Source: Flavobacteriales bacterium UBA3376 (GTDB lineage Bacteria; Bacteroidota; Bacteroidia; Flavobacteriales; Weeksellaceae). From it: a stretch of DNA of 14,657 bases. How positions within the stretch are numbered: the first letter of the stretch is position 1; every line of letters begins with the position of its first letter. Below the pieces are notes generated by a model. The model was not told the DNA's origin. It saw only the letters and a program-made list of their open reading frames with translations, and searched no databases. A program made the position numbers and the translations under genes. Of the stretch, positions 1 through 7,070 are shown piece after piece. Location of the stretch: the NCBI GenBank assembly GCA_002359055.1, contig DEQC01000026.1:1-14657 (forward strand). The letters run 5' to 3'.

Positions 1-594
1 GAATTGGCGAGTGAGAGAAATCGAAAAATTCTAAAACCAACCATTGAGCTACTCGCAGGTATTCCATCGGTTGTTTATGGTTTTTTCGGATTGGTAGTTT
101 TGGTTCCTATTGTTCAGAAAGCATTTGATATTCCTGTGGGTGAAACTGCATTTACTGGTAGTTTGGTTTTGGCCATTATGGCATTGCCAACGATTATTAC
201 AGTAGCAGAAGATTCGATGAGAAGTACACCAAGAGCGATGCGTGAAGCGAGTTTGGCTTTGGGTGCTACACAATGGCAAACGATCTATAAAGTCGTAATA
301 CCTTATTCAGCATCAGGAATTTCAGCTGCAGTAGTTTTAGGAATTGGTCGAGCGATTGGTGAAACCATGGCTGTTTTGATGGTTACTGGTAACGCAGCAT
401 TGATGCCAACATCACTGTTTGAACCTGTACGTACAATTCCAGCGACCATTGCTGCAGAATTAGGAGAAGCACCTGTTGGTGGTGTACATTATGAAGCTCT
501 GTTTTTATTGGGGTGTATATTATTTATTTTAACTCTAATCATCAGTATTATAGTTGAAATAACTTCTAAAAAACAAATAAATAACGGCTTATGA
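1..594 (+). CDS. pstC: Phosphate ABC transporter permease PstC (3' part, 5' end outside window)
   Basis: This is one of the two inner-membrane permease subunits of the high-affinity phosphate importer PstSCAB. The reading frame is open from base 1, so the 197 visible codons are only the C-terminal part; a TTG at base 4 is just an internal Leu codon. Visible codons 17-60 hold hydrophobic segments with the PstC-typical ELLAGIPSVVYGFFGL stretch. The cytoplasmic EAA loop that docks on the ATPase is at about codons 82-101 (EASLALGATQWQTI, then IP), followed by GIGRAIGETMAVLMV, a strong PstC/PstA signature. A last membrane segment lies at about codons 165-186. The stop codon overlaps the pstA start by 4 nt (ATGA), which suggests translational coupling. 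Assignment as PstC rather than PstA rests on gene order and on a distinct PstA following it. Confidence 0.95.
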   Translation, partial: ELASERNRKILKPTIELLAGIPSVVYGFFGLVVLVPIVQKAFDIPVGETAFTGSLVLAIMALPTIITVAEDSMRSTPRAMREASLALGATQWQTIYKVVIPYSASGISAAVVLGIGRAIGETMAVLMVTGNAALMPTSLFEPVRTIPATIAAELGEAPVGGVHYEALFLLGCILFILTLIISIIVEITSKKQINNGL

Positions 595-1451
595 AACTAA
601 GTAAAAAAACCAGTCAGAAAATAGCTTTCTTTACTTTAAGAGCTTTGAGTATTTTTGTAGTAGGAATTTTATTCTGGATCCTTGGTTTCATTTTCGTCAA
701 CGGAATTGGCGTTATCAATTGGTCTTTCTTAACGACTGCACCTACCGAAGGTATGACACAAGGCGGAATTTTCCCAGCCATAGTTGGTACTTTCCTTTTG
801 GTGGTTGGAAGTATGATATTCGCTTTCCCCATTGGAGTGATGTCTGCTGTTTATACTTATGAATATGCCGGCAACGGAAAATTTGTAAAATTCATCCGAA
901 TTATGACCAACAACTTAGCAAGTATTCCTTCGATTGTTTTCGGTCTTTTCGGTATGGCTCTATTTGTTAACAAATTAGGATTTGGAGACTCCATACTCGC
1001 AGGTTCATTGACTTTAGGATTATTGACTTTACCATTGATCATTCGAACCACTGAAGAAGCACTTGCTGCCATTCCAAACTCTTACAGAACAGGAAGTATG
1101 GCTTTGGGAGCAACTAAATTACAAACGATTTACAGAGTTATTTTACCAGCAGCATTTGGAAATATCATTACTGGACTTATACTTTCGATTGGACGAGTTT
1201 CGGGTGAGACTGCTCCTATTCTTTTTACTGTAGCAGCTTATTTCCTTCCAAAACTTCCTACAAGTATGTACGATCAAGTGATGGCTTTGCCTTATCACCT
1301 ATATGTAATCGTTACAAGTGGAACGGATTTGGAAGCCTCAAGACCTATTGCATATGGAACTGCTTTAGTTCTAATAGCGATCGTTTTGGTAATGAATTTA
1401 TTGGCTGGATTTATCAGAAATAGATTCAACCGTAAAAATAAAGTAAACTAA
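591..1451 (+). CDS. pstA: Phosphate ABC transporter permease PstA
   Basis: This is the second membrane subunit of the phosphate importer and pairs with PstC to form the translocation path. The 286 aa match the usual PstA length. Hydrophobic segments lie at about residues 14-38, 62-88, 108-128, 135-152, 188-215 and 255-276. The motif SIPSIVFGLFGMALFV (111-126) and the EAA loop with MALGATKLQTIYRVILP (170-186), then SIGRVSGETAPILF (199-212), are typical of PstA. The ATG at 591 overlaps the pstC stop by 4 nt, and no Shine-Dalgarno sequence is visible, so translation is probably coupled. pstB starts 5 nt after the stop. Expression is expected to follow the phosphate-starvation response, but any promoter of the operon lies upstream of the window. 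Confidence 0.96.
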   Translation: MKLSKKTSQKIAFFTLRALSIFVVGILFWILGFIFVNGIGVINWSFLTTAPTEGMTQGGIFPAIVGTFLLVVGSMIFAFPIGVMSAVYTYEYAGNGKFVKFIRIMTNNLASIPSIVFGLFGMALFVNKLGFGDSILAGSLTLGLLTLPLIIRTTEEALAAIPNSYRTGSMALGATKLQTIYRVILPAAFGNIITGLILSIGRVSGETAPILFTVAAYFLPKLPTSMYDQVMALPYHLYVIVTSGTDLEASRPIAYGTALVLIAIVLVMNLLAGFIRNRFNRKNKVN

Positions 1452-1456
1452 TAAAA

Positions 1457-2203
1457 ATGATTGAAGCTAAAAATATAAATTTCTATTACGATAATTTTCA
1501 TGCGTTGAAAAACATCAACATGAAAATGAAAGCCAATACTGTAACTGCTTTTATTGGCCCTTCTGGTTGTGGTAAATCGACTTTCTTACGATTGTTCAAC
1601 CGAATGAATGATTTGATTCCAGGTACTAAATTGGAAGGTGAATGCCTCATTGAAGGAAAAAATATCTATGACAAAAATGTTCAAATCGATGATTTGAGAA
1701 AAAATGTAGGAATGGTTTTCCAAAAACCTAATCCATTTCCAAAATCCATATTCGAAAATGTTGCTTATGGATTGAGAGTGAATGGAATGGGCGATAAAAA
1801 ATTCATAGCCGAAAGAGTTGAAAAATCTTTAAGAGATGCAGCACTTTGGGATGAAGTGAAGGATAAATTGAAAAAATCAGCTTTCGAATTATCGGGTGGT
1901 CAACAACAGCGTTTATGTATTGCAAGAGCTTTGGCAGTTTCACCCTCTATTTTATTGATGGATGAACCCGCTTCTGCTTTAGACCCTATTTCGACTTCCA
2001 AAATCGAAGAGTTGATTTATAAATTAAAAGAAGATTATACCATAGTGATCGTTACTCACAATATGCAACAAGCAGCTCGTGTAAGTGATAATACAGGTTT
2101 CTTCATGTTGGGTGAATTGATTGAATTTAGCGATACAAAAAAGATGTTTTTGAATCCTGAAAACGAACAAACACAAAACTATATCACTGGAAGATTTGGA
2201 TAA
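1457..2203 (+). CDS. pstB: Phosphate ABC transporter ATP-binding protein PstB
   Basis: This cytoplasmic ATPase drives phosphate import through PstCA. The 248 aa protein is complete and has all ABC motifs: Walker A GPSGCGKST (34-42), Q-loop Gln89 in MVFQKPNPFP, signature LSGGQ (145-149) followed by QQRLCIARAL, Walker B ILLMDEP (165-171) with catalytic Glu170, D-loop SALD (173-176) and switch His201 in VTHNM. The stretch KPNPFPKSIFENVAYGLR and the C-terminal end TQNYITGRFG are specific to PstB. The gene begins 5 nt after pstA with an A-rich leader and no Shine-Dalgarno sequence. The 53-nt gap before phoU shows no terminator hairpin, so phoU is probably co-transcribed. Confidence 0.97.
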   Translation: MIEAKNINFYYDNFHALKNINMKMKANTVTAFIGPSGCGKSTFLRLFNRMNDLIPGTKLEGECLIEGKNIYDKNVQIDDLRKNVGMVFQKPNPFPKSIFENVAYGLRVNGMGDKKFIAERVEKSLRDAALWDEVKDKLKKSAFELSGGQQQRLCIARALAVSPSILLMDEPASALDPISTSKIEELIYKLKEDYTIVIVTHNMQQAARVSDNTGFFMLGELIEFSDTKKMFLNPENEQTQNYITGRFG

Positions 2204-2256
2204 TAAATATCCATTTTTCACTAAAATTCACGATATTTAATCAATTAAAGTCGATT

Positions 2257-2928
2257 ATGAAACATACAGAAAAAGAAATTTTATTATTAAAAGAGCAAAT
2301 CAACGATATGTGGAGTTTGGTGATTTCTCAATTAGAAAAAGCTAAACAATCATTTCTGACCGGTGATGTTGAACTTGCTCGAGAAATTGTGAGCAGAGAA
2401 AAGAGAGTCAATGTTTACGAACTGAAAATAGATAATGATTGTGAAAACTTTATCGCTCTTTACAATCCTGTTGCCATTGACCTGAGATTTGTTCTTTCTC
2501 TTATCAAAATTAGTTCTGCTTTAGAGAGAATTGGAGATTTCGCAGAAGGTTTCGCCAAATTCGTTATAGATGAAGATTGTAACAATATTGACCCTGAACT
2601 GATCGATCAATTGAAAATCGAGAAAATGTTCGATACCATCATCGGTATGCTATATGACTGTTACGTCACTTTAGAATCTGAAAACACAAAAATCTCTGGA
2701 AAAATTTTAGCGAGAGATGAAATTGTAAATAAAATCTACTTGAAATCAATTGGTGTTTTATCTGAATATTGCAAAGCCAATCCTGACTTTATCAATTGTG
2801 GATTCAAAGTATTTTTATTGATTCGTAAATTAGAACGCGTGGGAGATCATTGTAGCAATATAGTTGAGGAAATCGTATTCTATATAGATGCAAAAATTCT
2901 TAAACACGGAAATTTAAAAATTGACTAA
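2257..2928 (+). CDS. phoU: Phosphate signalling regulator PhoU
   Basis: PhoU is a cytoplasmic all-helical protein that connects the PstSCAB transporter with the PhoR kinase and prevents PHO activation when phosphate is plentiful. The 223 aa are normal for the family. Two PhoU repeats are visible. The first (about 15-105) has SREKRVNVYELKID (46-59) and LERIGDFAE (89-97). The second (about 120-212) has ARDEIVNKIY (152-161) and KLERVGDHCSNIVEE (191-205). The Glu/Asp residues in the LERxGD segments are the expected metal-binding ligands. Its place between pstB and phoB fits the family role. The 43-nt gap to phoB has no terminator but contains a PHO-box-like sequence, so phoBR may have its own start of transcription as well as read-through. 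Confidence 0.96.
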   Translation: MKHTEKEILLLKEQINDMWSLVISQLEKAKQSFLTGDVELAREIVSREKRVNVYELKIDNDCENFIALYNPVAIDLRFVLSLIKISSALERIGDFAEGFAKFVIDEDCNNIDPELIDQLKIEKMFDTIIGMLYDCYVTLESENTKISGKILARDEIVNKIYLKSIGVLSEYCKANPDFINCGFKVFLLIRKLERVGDHCSNIVEEIVFYIDAKILKHGNLKID

Positions 2929-2941
2929 TATATCTTAGAAG

Positions 2942-2962
2942 TTGTCATAAATTTAATATGAC
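2942..2962 (+). promoter_or_regulatory. PHO-box-like half-site and short inverted repeat before phoB
   Basis: TTGTCATAAAT at 2942-2952 differs at one base from the half-site plus spacer of the E. coli PHO box (CTGTCATAAAT). The expected second direct repeat (2953-2959) matches poorly, about 3 of 7. The same segment also forms an inverted repeat, GTCATA at 2944-2949 and TATGAC at 2957-2962. It ends 9 nt before the phoB ATG. PhoB autoregulation is a plausible inference because the recognition helix of this PhoB is close to that of E. coli. No TAnnTTTG box is obvious at the right distance, so the promoter itself is not located. Confidence 0.35.
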
Positions 2963-2971
2963 TTTATAAAA

Positions 2972-3664
2972 ATGATGGAAAAAATTTTAGTAGTTGACGA
3001 CGACCGCAGCATTTGTGAAATCATTGAATTCAACTTAAAAAACGAAGGTTTCGATGTAGAAAGTGTTCATTCGGCTGAAGACGCTTTGCAAATCATCGAA
3101 AATCAATACAAACTAATCATATTGGATATCATGATGGGTGGAATGTCTGGCTATAGAATGGCTGAAAAGTTGAGAAATAAAAACAACAATACGCCGATTA
3201 TTTTTCTAACTGCCAAAGATACCGAAAATGATATTTTGACTGGATTTTCAGTGGGAGCTGATGATTATATTTCAAAACCATTTTCTATCAAAGAACTCAT
3301 TGCGAGAATCAAAGCTGTGATCAAAAGAAATTCGATCAAAGAAGATGAAACACCTAATAAACATGTGATTTTCAAAGATTTTATCATCGATCATCAATTG
3401 AAGGAAGTCATCATCGAAAACGAAAAAATCGCTTTTACCAAAACTGAATTTGAAATTTTGGCTCTGCTGGTAAAATCTCCTGAAACCATGTTTACAAGAG
3501 AAGAAATCATAAATGGTGCTTGGGACGAAAATACTCACATAACCGATAGAACTGTTGATGTTCATATATCAAGATTAAGAAAAAAGTTGGGCAAATATGC
3601 TCCACTGATTACTAATCGAACTGGTTTTGGATATCGATTTGATATCGATAACTTTACGAAATGA
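2972..3664 (+). CDS. phoB: Phosphate response regulator PhoB (OmpR/PhoB family)
   Basis: This is a DNA-binding response regulator, phosphorylated by PhoR, that controls phosphate-starvation genes. The 230 aa contain a receiver domain (about 4-118) with acidic pocket Asp9-Asp11, phospho-acceptor Asp52, switch Thr80 and Lys102, and a winged-helix DNA-binding domain (about 130-228). The recognition helix DRTVDVHISRLRKKL (192-206) matches E. coli PhoB except for Ser at position 200, where I recall E. coli has Arg; R193, H198, R201 and R203 are kept. The common MMPG after the phospho-acceptor is MMGG here. Two consecutive ATG codons (2972 and 2975) make the exact start ambiguous by one residue. 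The stop overlaps the phoR start by 4 nt, so the kinase and regulator are coupled. Confidence 0.93.
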   Translation: MMEKILVVDDDRSICEIIEFNLKNEGFDVESVHSAEDALQIIENQYKLIILDIMMGGMSGYRMAEKLRNKNNNTPIIFLTAKDTENDILTGFSVGADDYISKPFSIKELIARIKAVIKRNSIKEDETPNKHVIFKDFIIDHQLKEVIIENEKIAFTKTEFEILALLVKSPETMFTREEIINGAWDENTHITDRTVDVHISRLRKKLGKYAPLITNRTGFGYRFDIDNFTK

Positions 3665-5373
3665 AACTGAATTTTAAACAAAAACTGTTTTTTTACTTTT
3701 CTCTTGTATTTGCATTTTTTACCATAAGTGTAATTGTTTTTCAACAAATCAATGATAAAAAGCAAAAAAAGGAAGTTCTTGTTGAGAAATTAGATATTTA
3801 TTCAGATTTCATTCATTCATTTATTCAAAAAAATAAATCCCAGCTTGACATTTCGGTAGAAAGTTCGTTGGCTACTCTACCCGATGATATTCGATTGAGC
3901 ATTTTAAACAAACAAGGAGAAATCCTTTATGACAATTCGATTGAAGATGTTTCAAAATTAGAAAATCACTCGAACCGCCACGAAATCATCAACGCCAAGA
4001 ATACTGGATCCGGCTTCGATGTGAGAGAATCTAAATCCATAGGTGATCCATACCTTTATTACGCCAAGAGTTACGACGATTATTTTGTAAGAGTCGCCCT
4101 ACCCTATGATATAAAAACAAAAAAAGTGTTAGAAGCGGATAATTATTTCATCTATTTCATCATTTTACTATTTACCATAACACTTTTTTTGATCAATACC
4201 ATTACCAATAACTTTGGAAAATCCATTAAACAACTGAGAGATTTTGCATTTTCTGTTGATAAAGAAACAATCAGTTCACTCAACTTCCCTCATGACGAAT
4301 TGGGAGAAATAGGTATTAAAATCACTGAAAATTATAACAAACTGAAAGAGAGTCAAAAGGAATTGATACTCGAAAGAGAAAAACTTTTGCAGCATATACA
4401 TAGTTCTGAAGAAGGAATTTGTTTTTTCTCAGAAAATAATGAAGTGATTTTTTTCAATGGATTGTTTGTTCAGTACCTCAATACTATTACAGAAGATTCT
4501 TCAAATGATCCGAGCATTATTTTTAGCGATAAAAACTTTAAGAAAATCAATAAATTCTTAGAATCTAAAGAAAATAATTACCTCGAATATAAAATCAGCA
4601 AACAAGGAAAAAACTTCTCGATTCGAGTTGTAATTCTTCAAAACAATAGCTTCGAAATCATCATCAATGATATCACTACTCAAGAGAAAACAAGATTGCT
4701 CAAACAAGAAATGACGAGCAACATTGCGCATGAATTGAGAACTCCATTGACCAGTATCAGAGGATATTTAGAAACGGTGATCGAACAGGATTTGGATGAA
4801 TTGAAAAGGAATTATTTCCTCAAACAAGCACATCATCAAACTGTCGTTTTATCGGACATAGTCAAAGAAATGAGTTTGATCACTAAAATGGATGAAGCAC
4901 CTCAAACTTTCCCATTGGAAGAAGTCAATTTGCATCAATTATTGAAAACTCTGAAAAGAGATTTATCGATTTCACTCGAAGAAAACGAAAGTAAATTGCA
5001 CTGGAAAATTCCTAAAAATTTAAATATAAATGCCAATAAAAACCTCGTTTATTCGATTTTTAGAAATTTAACTGAGAATTCAATTAGATATGCTGGCAAA
5101 GGGAAAAGTATAGAAATCCACCTGATCAACGAAGACAAAGAATTCTATTATTTTAACTTTTTTGATAATGGCCCAGGAATTTCAGATGAAAAACATTTCA
5201 ATCGAATTTTCGAAAGATTTTATCGAATCAATGAAGGACGAACGCGCGACACAGGAGGCACTGGACTTGGACTTTCAATCGTAAAAAATGCTGTCAATTT
5301 CCACAAAGGAAAGATCACTGTGAAAAATCGAAAAGAAGGTGGACTTGAATTTTTATTCAGTTTGAAAAAATAA
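3661..5373 (+). CDS. phoR: Membrane sensor histidine kinase PhoR
   Basis: This is the partner kinase of PhoB, translationally coupled to it through a 4-nt overlap. The 570 aa hold a first membrane helix (about 8-28), an extracytoplasmic domain of about 130 residues, a second membrane helix (162-182), a linker with a coiled-coil-like stretch (about 215-245), a PAS-like segment (about 245-340) ending in FEIIINDITTQEK, a HisKA domain with phospho-accepting His357 in NIAHELRTPLTSIRGYLE, and a HATPase domain with N-box NLTENSIRYA (469-478), G1 box DNGPGI (502-507) and G2 box TGGTGLGLSI (531-540). The periplasmic domain makes it larger than E. coli PhoR, an architecture also known from Gram-positive PhoR/WalK-type kinases. 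The name rests on context plus family; the signal sensed by the outer domain is not visible. Confidence 0.9.
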   Translation: MKLNFKQKLFFYFSLVFAFFTISVIVFQQINDKKQKKEVLVEKLDIYSDFIHSFIQKNKSQLDISVESSLATLPDDIRLSILNKQGEILYDNSIEDVSKLENHSNRHEIINAKNTGSGFDVRESKSIGDPYLYYAKSYDDYFVRVALPYDIKTKKVLEADNYFIYFIILLFTITLFLINTITNNFGKSIKQLRDFAFSVDKETISSLNFPHDELGEIGIKITENYNKLKESQKELILEREKLLQHIHSSEEGICFFSENNEVIFFNGLFVQYLNTITEDSSNDPSIIFSDKNFKKINKFLESKENNYLEYKISKQGKNFSIRVVILQNNSFEIIINDITTQEKTRLLKQEMTSNIAHELRTPLTSIRGYLETVIEQDLDELKRNYFLKQAHHQTVVLSDIVKEMSLITKMDEAPQTFPLEEVNLHQLLKTLKRDLSISLEENESKLHWKIPKNLNINANKNLVYSIFRNLTENSIRYAGKGKSIEIHLINEDKEFYYFNFFDNGPGISDEKHFNRIFERFYRINEGRTRDTGGTGLGLSIVKNAVNFHKGKITVKNRKEGGLEFLFSLKK

Positions 5374-5427
5374 AACTTAATTTTTGGCACAATTCATGAG
5401 ATTCATAATGTACTTAAACAATTTATT

Positions 5428-5868
5428 ATGAACTTATTGAAAAATTTAATCAGCATTTCCATTTTAGGTGCATTTCTCTCACTTAGCAGTTGTGACAAAG
5501 AAAAAATTGTACCCGCTCAAGAATTCCCAAGCGAAATCGAAACTTATGTATCCAATCATTTTCCATCCAATAAAATCATTCAAGTCGTAGAAGATCAAGA
5601 TGGACTTTCTAAAACTTATGATGTAATTTTAGATGGAAATATCAATTTAGAATTCAATAATAAAATGGAAATTATTGAAATCGATGCCAACAATCAGTTG
5701 CCTGAGAGTGTCATTCCGGATAAAATTAAAACTTATGTCAACGAAAACTTTCCAAACAATACAATTACTGATTGGAAAATTGATGATAAAAACCAAGAAA
5801 TTAAATTGGACAGTGGTTTGGAAATTAAATTTTCGATGGATGGTGATTTGATTAGAATCGATAATTAA
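5428..5868 (+). CDS. Small PepSY-like lipoprotein with two internal repeats
   Basis: This 146-aa protein starts with a lipoprotein signal peptide: hydrophobic residues 3-19, lipobox LSSC with Cys22, then DKEK. The charged residues after the Cys could act as a Bacteroidota surface-export signal, but this is a guess. The mature part holds two related units, about 35-87 (IETYVSNHFPSNKI to EIIEID) and 98-145 (IKTYVNENFPNNTI to DLIRID). Each has an amphipathic helix ending in FP followed by beta strands. This pattern fits the PepSY-like, beta-lactamase-inhibitor-like family common in Bacteroidota, whose biochemical role is not established. The gene begins 54 nt after phoR with no clear terminator between them, so it may be transcribed with phoBR. 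A hairpin with a T-run lies about 46 nt after its stop. Confidence 0.75.
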   Translation: MNLLKNLISISILGAFLSLSSCDKEKIVPAQEFPSEIETYVSNHFPSNKIIQVVEDQDGLSKTYDVILDGNINLEFNNKMEIIEIDANNQLPESVIPDKIKTYVNENFPNNTITDWKIDDKNQEIKLDSGLEIKFSMDGDLIRIDN

Positions 5869-5914
5869 TAGAATTTTCTCTTATCCCCCAATCATAAGCA
5901 TTTACTATTTTGCG

Positions 5915-5958
5915 AAACTCTTAATTGTAACATCTTTTGTTACATTAAGAGTTTTTTT
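5915..5958 (+). terminator. Strong inverted repeat with T-run: terminator of the upstream unit and possible Rrf2 operator
   Basis: The arms at 5915-5932 and 5938-5954 pair over 17 bp with one bulged T (5925) and a 5-nt loop (TCTTT), followed by seven T (5952-5958). This is the form of an intrinsic terminator on the + strand, 46 nt after the lipoprotein stop. The inner part is a 19-bp palindrome, TGTAACA-N5-TGTTACA (5926-5944), and its right arm covers the -33 element of the rrf2 promoter. This placement would suit an operator bound by the Rrf2 dimer. Terminator and operator functions are not exclusive. The hairpin is seen directly; protein binding is inferred. Confidence 0.7.
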
Positions 5959-5967
5959 GTATATTTG
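5937..5967 (+). promoter_or_regulatory. Bacteroidota-type promoter of the rrf2 operon
   Basis: TTG at 5937-5939, a 20-nt spacer, and TATATTTG at 5960-5967 match the Bacteroidota consensus TTG-N19/20-TAnnTTTG fully. The -7 box ends only 4 nt before the ATG at 5972, so transcription would begin at or within a few bases of the start codon, giving a leaderless mRNA. The -33 element sits in the right arm of the TGTAACA/TGTTACA palindrome, as expected for a repressed promoter. Confidence 0.7.
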
Positions 5968-5971
5968 AGCT

Positions 5972-6388
5972 ATGAACAACACAAGATTTGCTACCAACAT
6001 TCACATACTTACCTTATTGGCAAAGTTTCCAGACGAGTGGCTGAGTTCAGATTTCATTTCAAAAAGTATTCAAATCAATGCAGTAATGGTCAGAAAAGAA
6101 TTGAGTCTTCTACAAAACATAGGATGGATTTCGACCAAAAAAGGAAAAGAAGGAGGCTCAAAGCTACAAGTCAAAAGTGAGGAAATCACTTTAGCAGATT
6201 TATACATTGCTATAAAAAGTTCGAATGTTTTAGGAAAGAAAAACGAATGTGAAGGCAGTGATTGTCCAATTGGTGAACAAATCAATCAAGAACTCGAAAA
6301 ATTATTTCAAGAAACGGATGAAGCAGTAATTCAATCTTTGAAAAGCAAAAACTTAAAGGATTTTGTAGAACAATTTAATCATGCATAA
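5972..6388 (+). CDS. Rrf2-family transcriptional regulator (YwnA-like)
   Basis: This 138-aa protein is a winged-helix repressor of the Rrf2 family. The start NNTRFATNIHILTLLAKFP (2-20) and the helix-turn-helix core around 25-52 (SSDFISKSIQINAVMVRKELSLL) with wing GWISTKKGKEGGSKL (51-65) are typical. Cys93 and Cys98 (NECEGSDCPIG) are the only cysteines. The three-Cys set that binds an Fe-S cluster in IscR is missing, while the CPIG context is the one seen in YwnA-like members. A thiol switch is therefore more likely than a cluster, but this is inference. The ATG at 5972 is supported by the conserved N-terminus and probably lies at the transcription start. The next gene starts 19 nt after the stop. 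A ywnA-ywnB pair exists in Bacillus subtilis with the same order. Confidence 0.88.
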   Translation: MNNTRFATNIHILTLLAKFPDEWLSSDFISKSIQINAVMVRKELSLLQNIGWISTKKGKEGGSKLQVKSEEITLADLYIAIKSSNVLGKKNECEGSDCPIGEQINQELEKLFQETDEAVIQSLKSKNLKDFVEQFNHA

Positions 6389-6407
6389 AATAATTTAAAA
6401 ATTAACT

Positions 6408-7055
6408 ATGAAAATAGCAATTATTGGTGCCACTGGATTTGTAGGCGAAAATATAGTCAAAGAAGCTGTCAGCAGAGGTTTAGATGTGACAGCGATGGCG
6501 AGAAACATCGACAAATTGAACATTGATAATGTCAAAAAAATATCTGTTGATGTATATGACAAAGAAGCGCTCGCAGAAACGTTAAAAGGTTTTGATGTAG
6601 TGTTGAGTGCGTTTAATTCAGGTTGGACCAATCCTAATATCTACGATGATTTCATGAAAGGTTCGAGAAATATACAAGATGCAGTGAAAATTGCAGGTGT
6701 GAAAAGATTGATAGTCGTAGGTGGCGCGGGAAGTCTTTATGTGGATGAAAACACTCAATTGATAGACACTGATGAATTTCCAGAAGAATTTAAATTGGGA
6801 GCTTCAGGTGCGAGGGATTACTTAAATGAATTAAAATCAGAAAAAGATTTGGATTGGGTATTTTTTAGTCCAGCCATTGAAATGAATCCTACTATCAAAA
6901 CAGGAAGAACTGGAAAATATCGGTTAGGAAAAAATCAACCTGTTTTCAATGAAAACAATCAATCCATCTTGTCGGTTGAAGATTTAGCAGTGGTATTGTT
7001 GGATGAAGTAAAAAATCCAAAACATCACCAAGAAAGATTTACAGCAGCTTATTAA
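6408..7055 (+). CDS. NAD(P)-binding Rossmann-fold protein, YwnB / atypical SDR type
   Basis: This 215-aa soluble protein has the nucleotide-binding motif GATGFVG (7-13) at its N-terminus, Arg32 at the end of the second strand (AMARNIDKL), which often favours NADP(H), and the VVGGAGSLY segment (103-111) typical of the NAD(P)H-binding, putative NADH-flavin reductase group (COG2910-like). No canonical YxxxK catalytic pair of classical SDRs is visible, so it is an atypical SDR and its substrate is unknown. The length is normal for the group. It lies 19 nt after the Rrf2 gene and 15 nt before the aldo/keto reductase gene, so it is very probably part of the same mRNA and under the regulator's control. 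A role in detoxification or redox balance is inferred from neighbours. Confidence 0.85.
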   Translation: MKIAIIGATGFVGENIVKEAVSRGLDVTAMARNIDKLNIDNVKKISVDVYDKEALAETLKGFDVVLSAFNSGWTNPNIYDDFMKGSRNIQDAVKIAGVKRLIVVGGAGSLYVDENTQLIDTDEFPEEFKLGASGARDYLNELKSEKDLDWVFFSPAIEMNPTIKTGRTGKYRLGKNQPVFNENNQSILSVEDLAVVLLDEVKNPKHHQERFTAAY

Positions 7056-7070
7056 TTAATAATTTAAAAT

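Noticed and set aside
5385..5400. Sigma-54-like sequence TTGGCAC followed by ATTCATGA upstream of the PepSY-like lipoprotein gene
   Set aside because: The -24 element is perfect, but at the -12 position the required GC is GA and only 2 of 5 bases fit TTGCW, so it is not a convincing sigma-54 promoter.
5392..5406. Direct repeat ATTCAT-GAG-ATTCAT between phoR and the lipoprotein gene as a PhoB site
   Set aside because: The period is 9 nt instead of 11 and the sequence does not resemble TGTCAT, so it is not supported as a PHO box.
5965..6180. Overlapping 71-codon frame inside the Rrf2 gene
   Set aside because: It runs in another frame across a well-conserved gene, and its basic, low-complexity product has no recognisable family.
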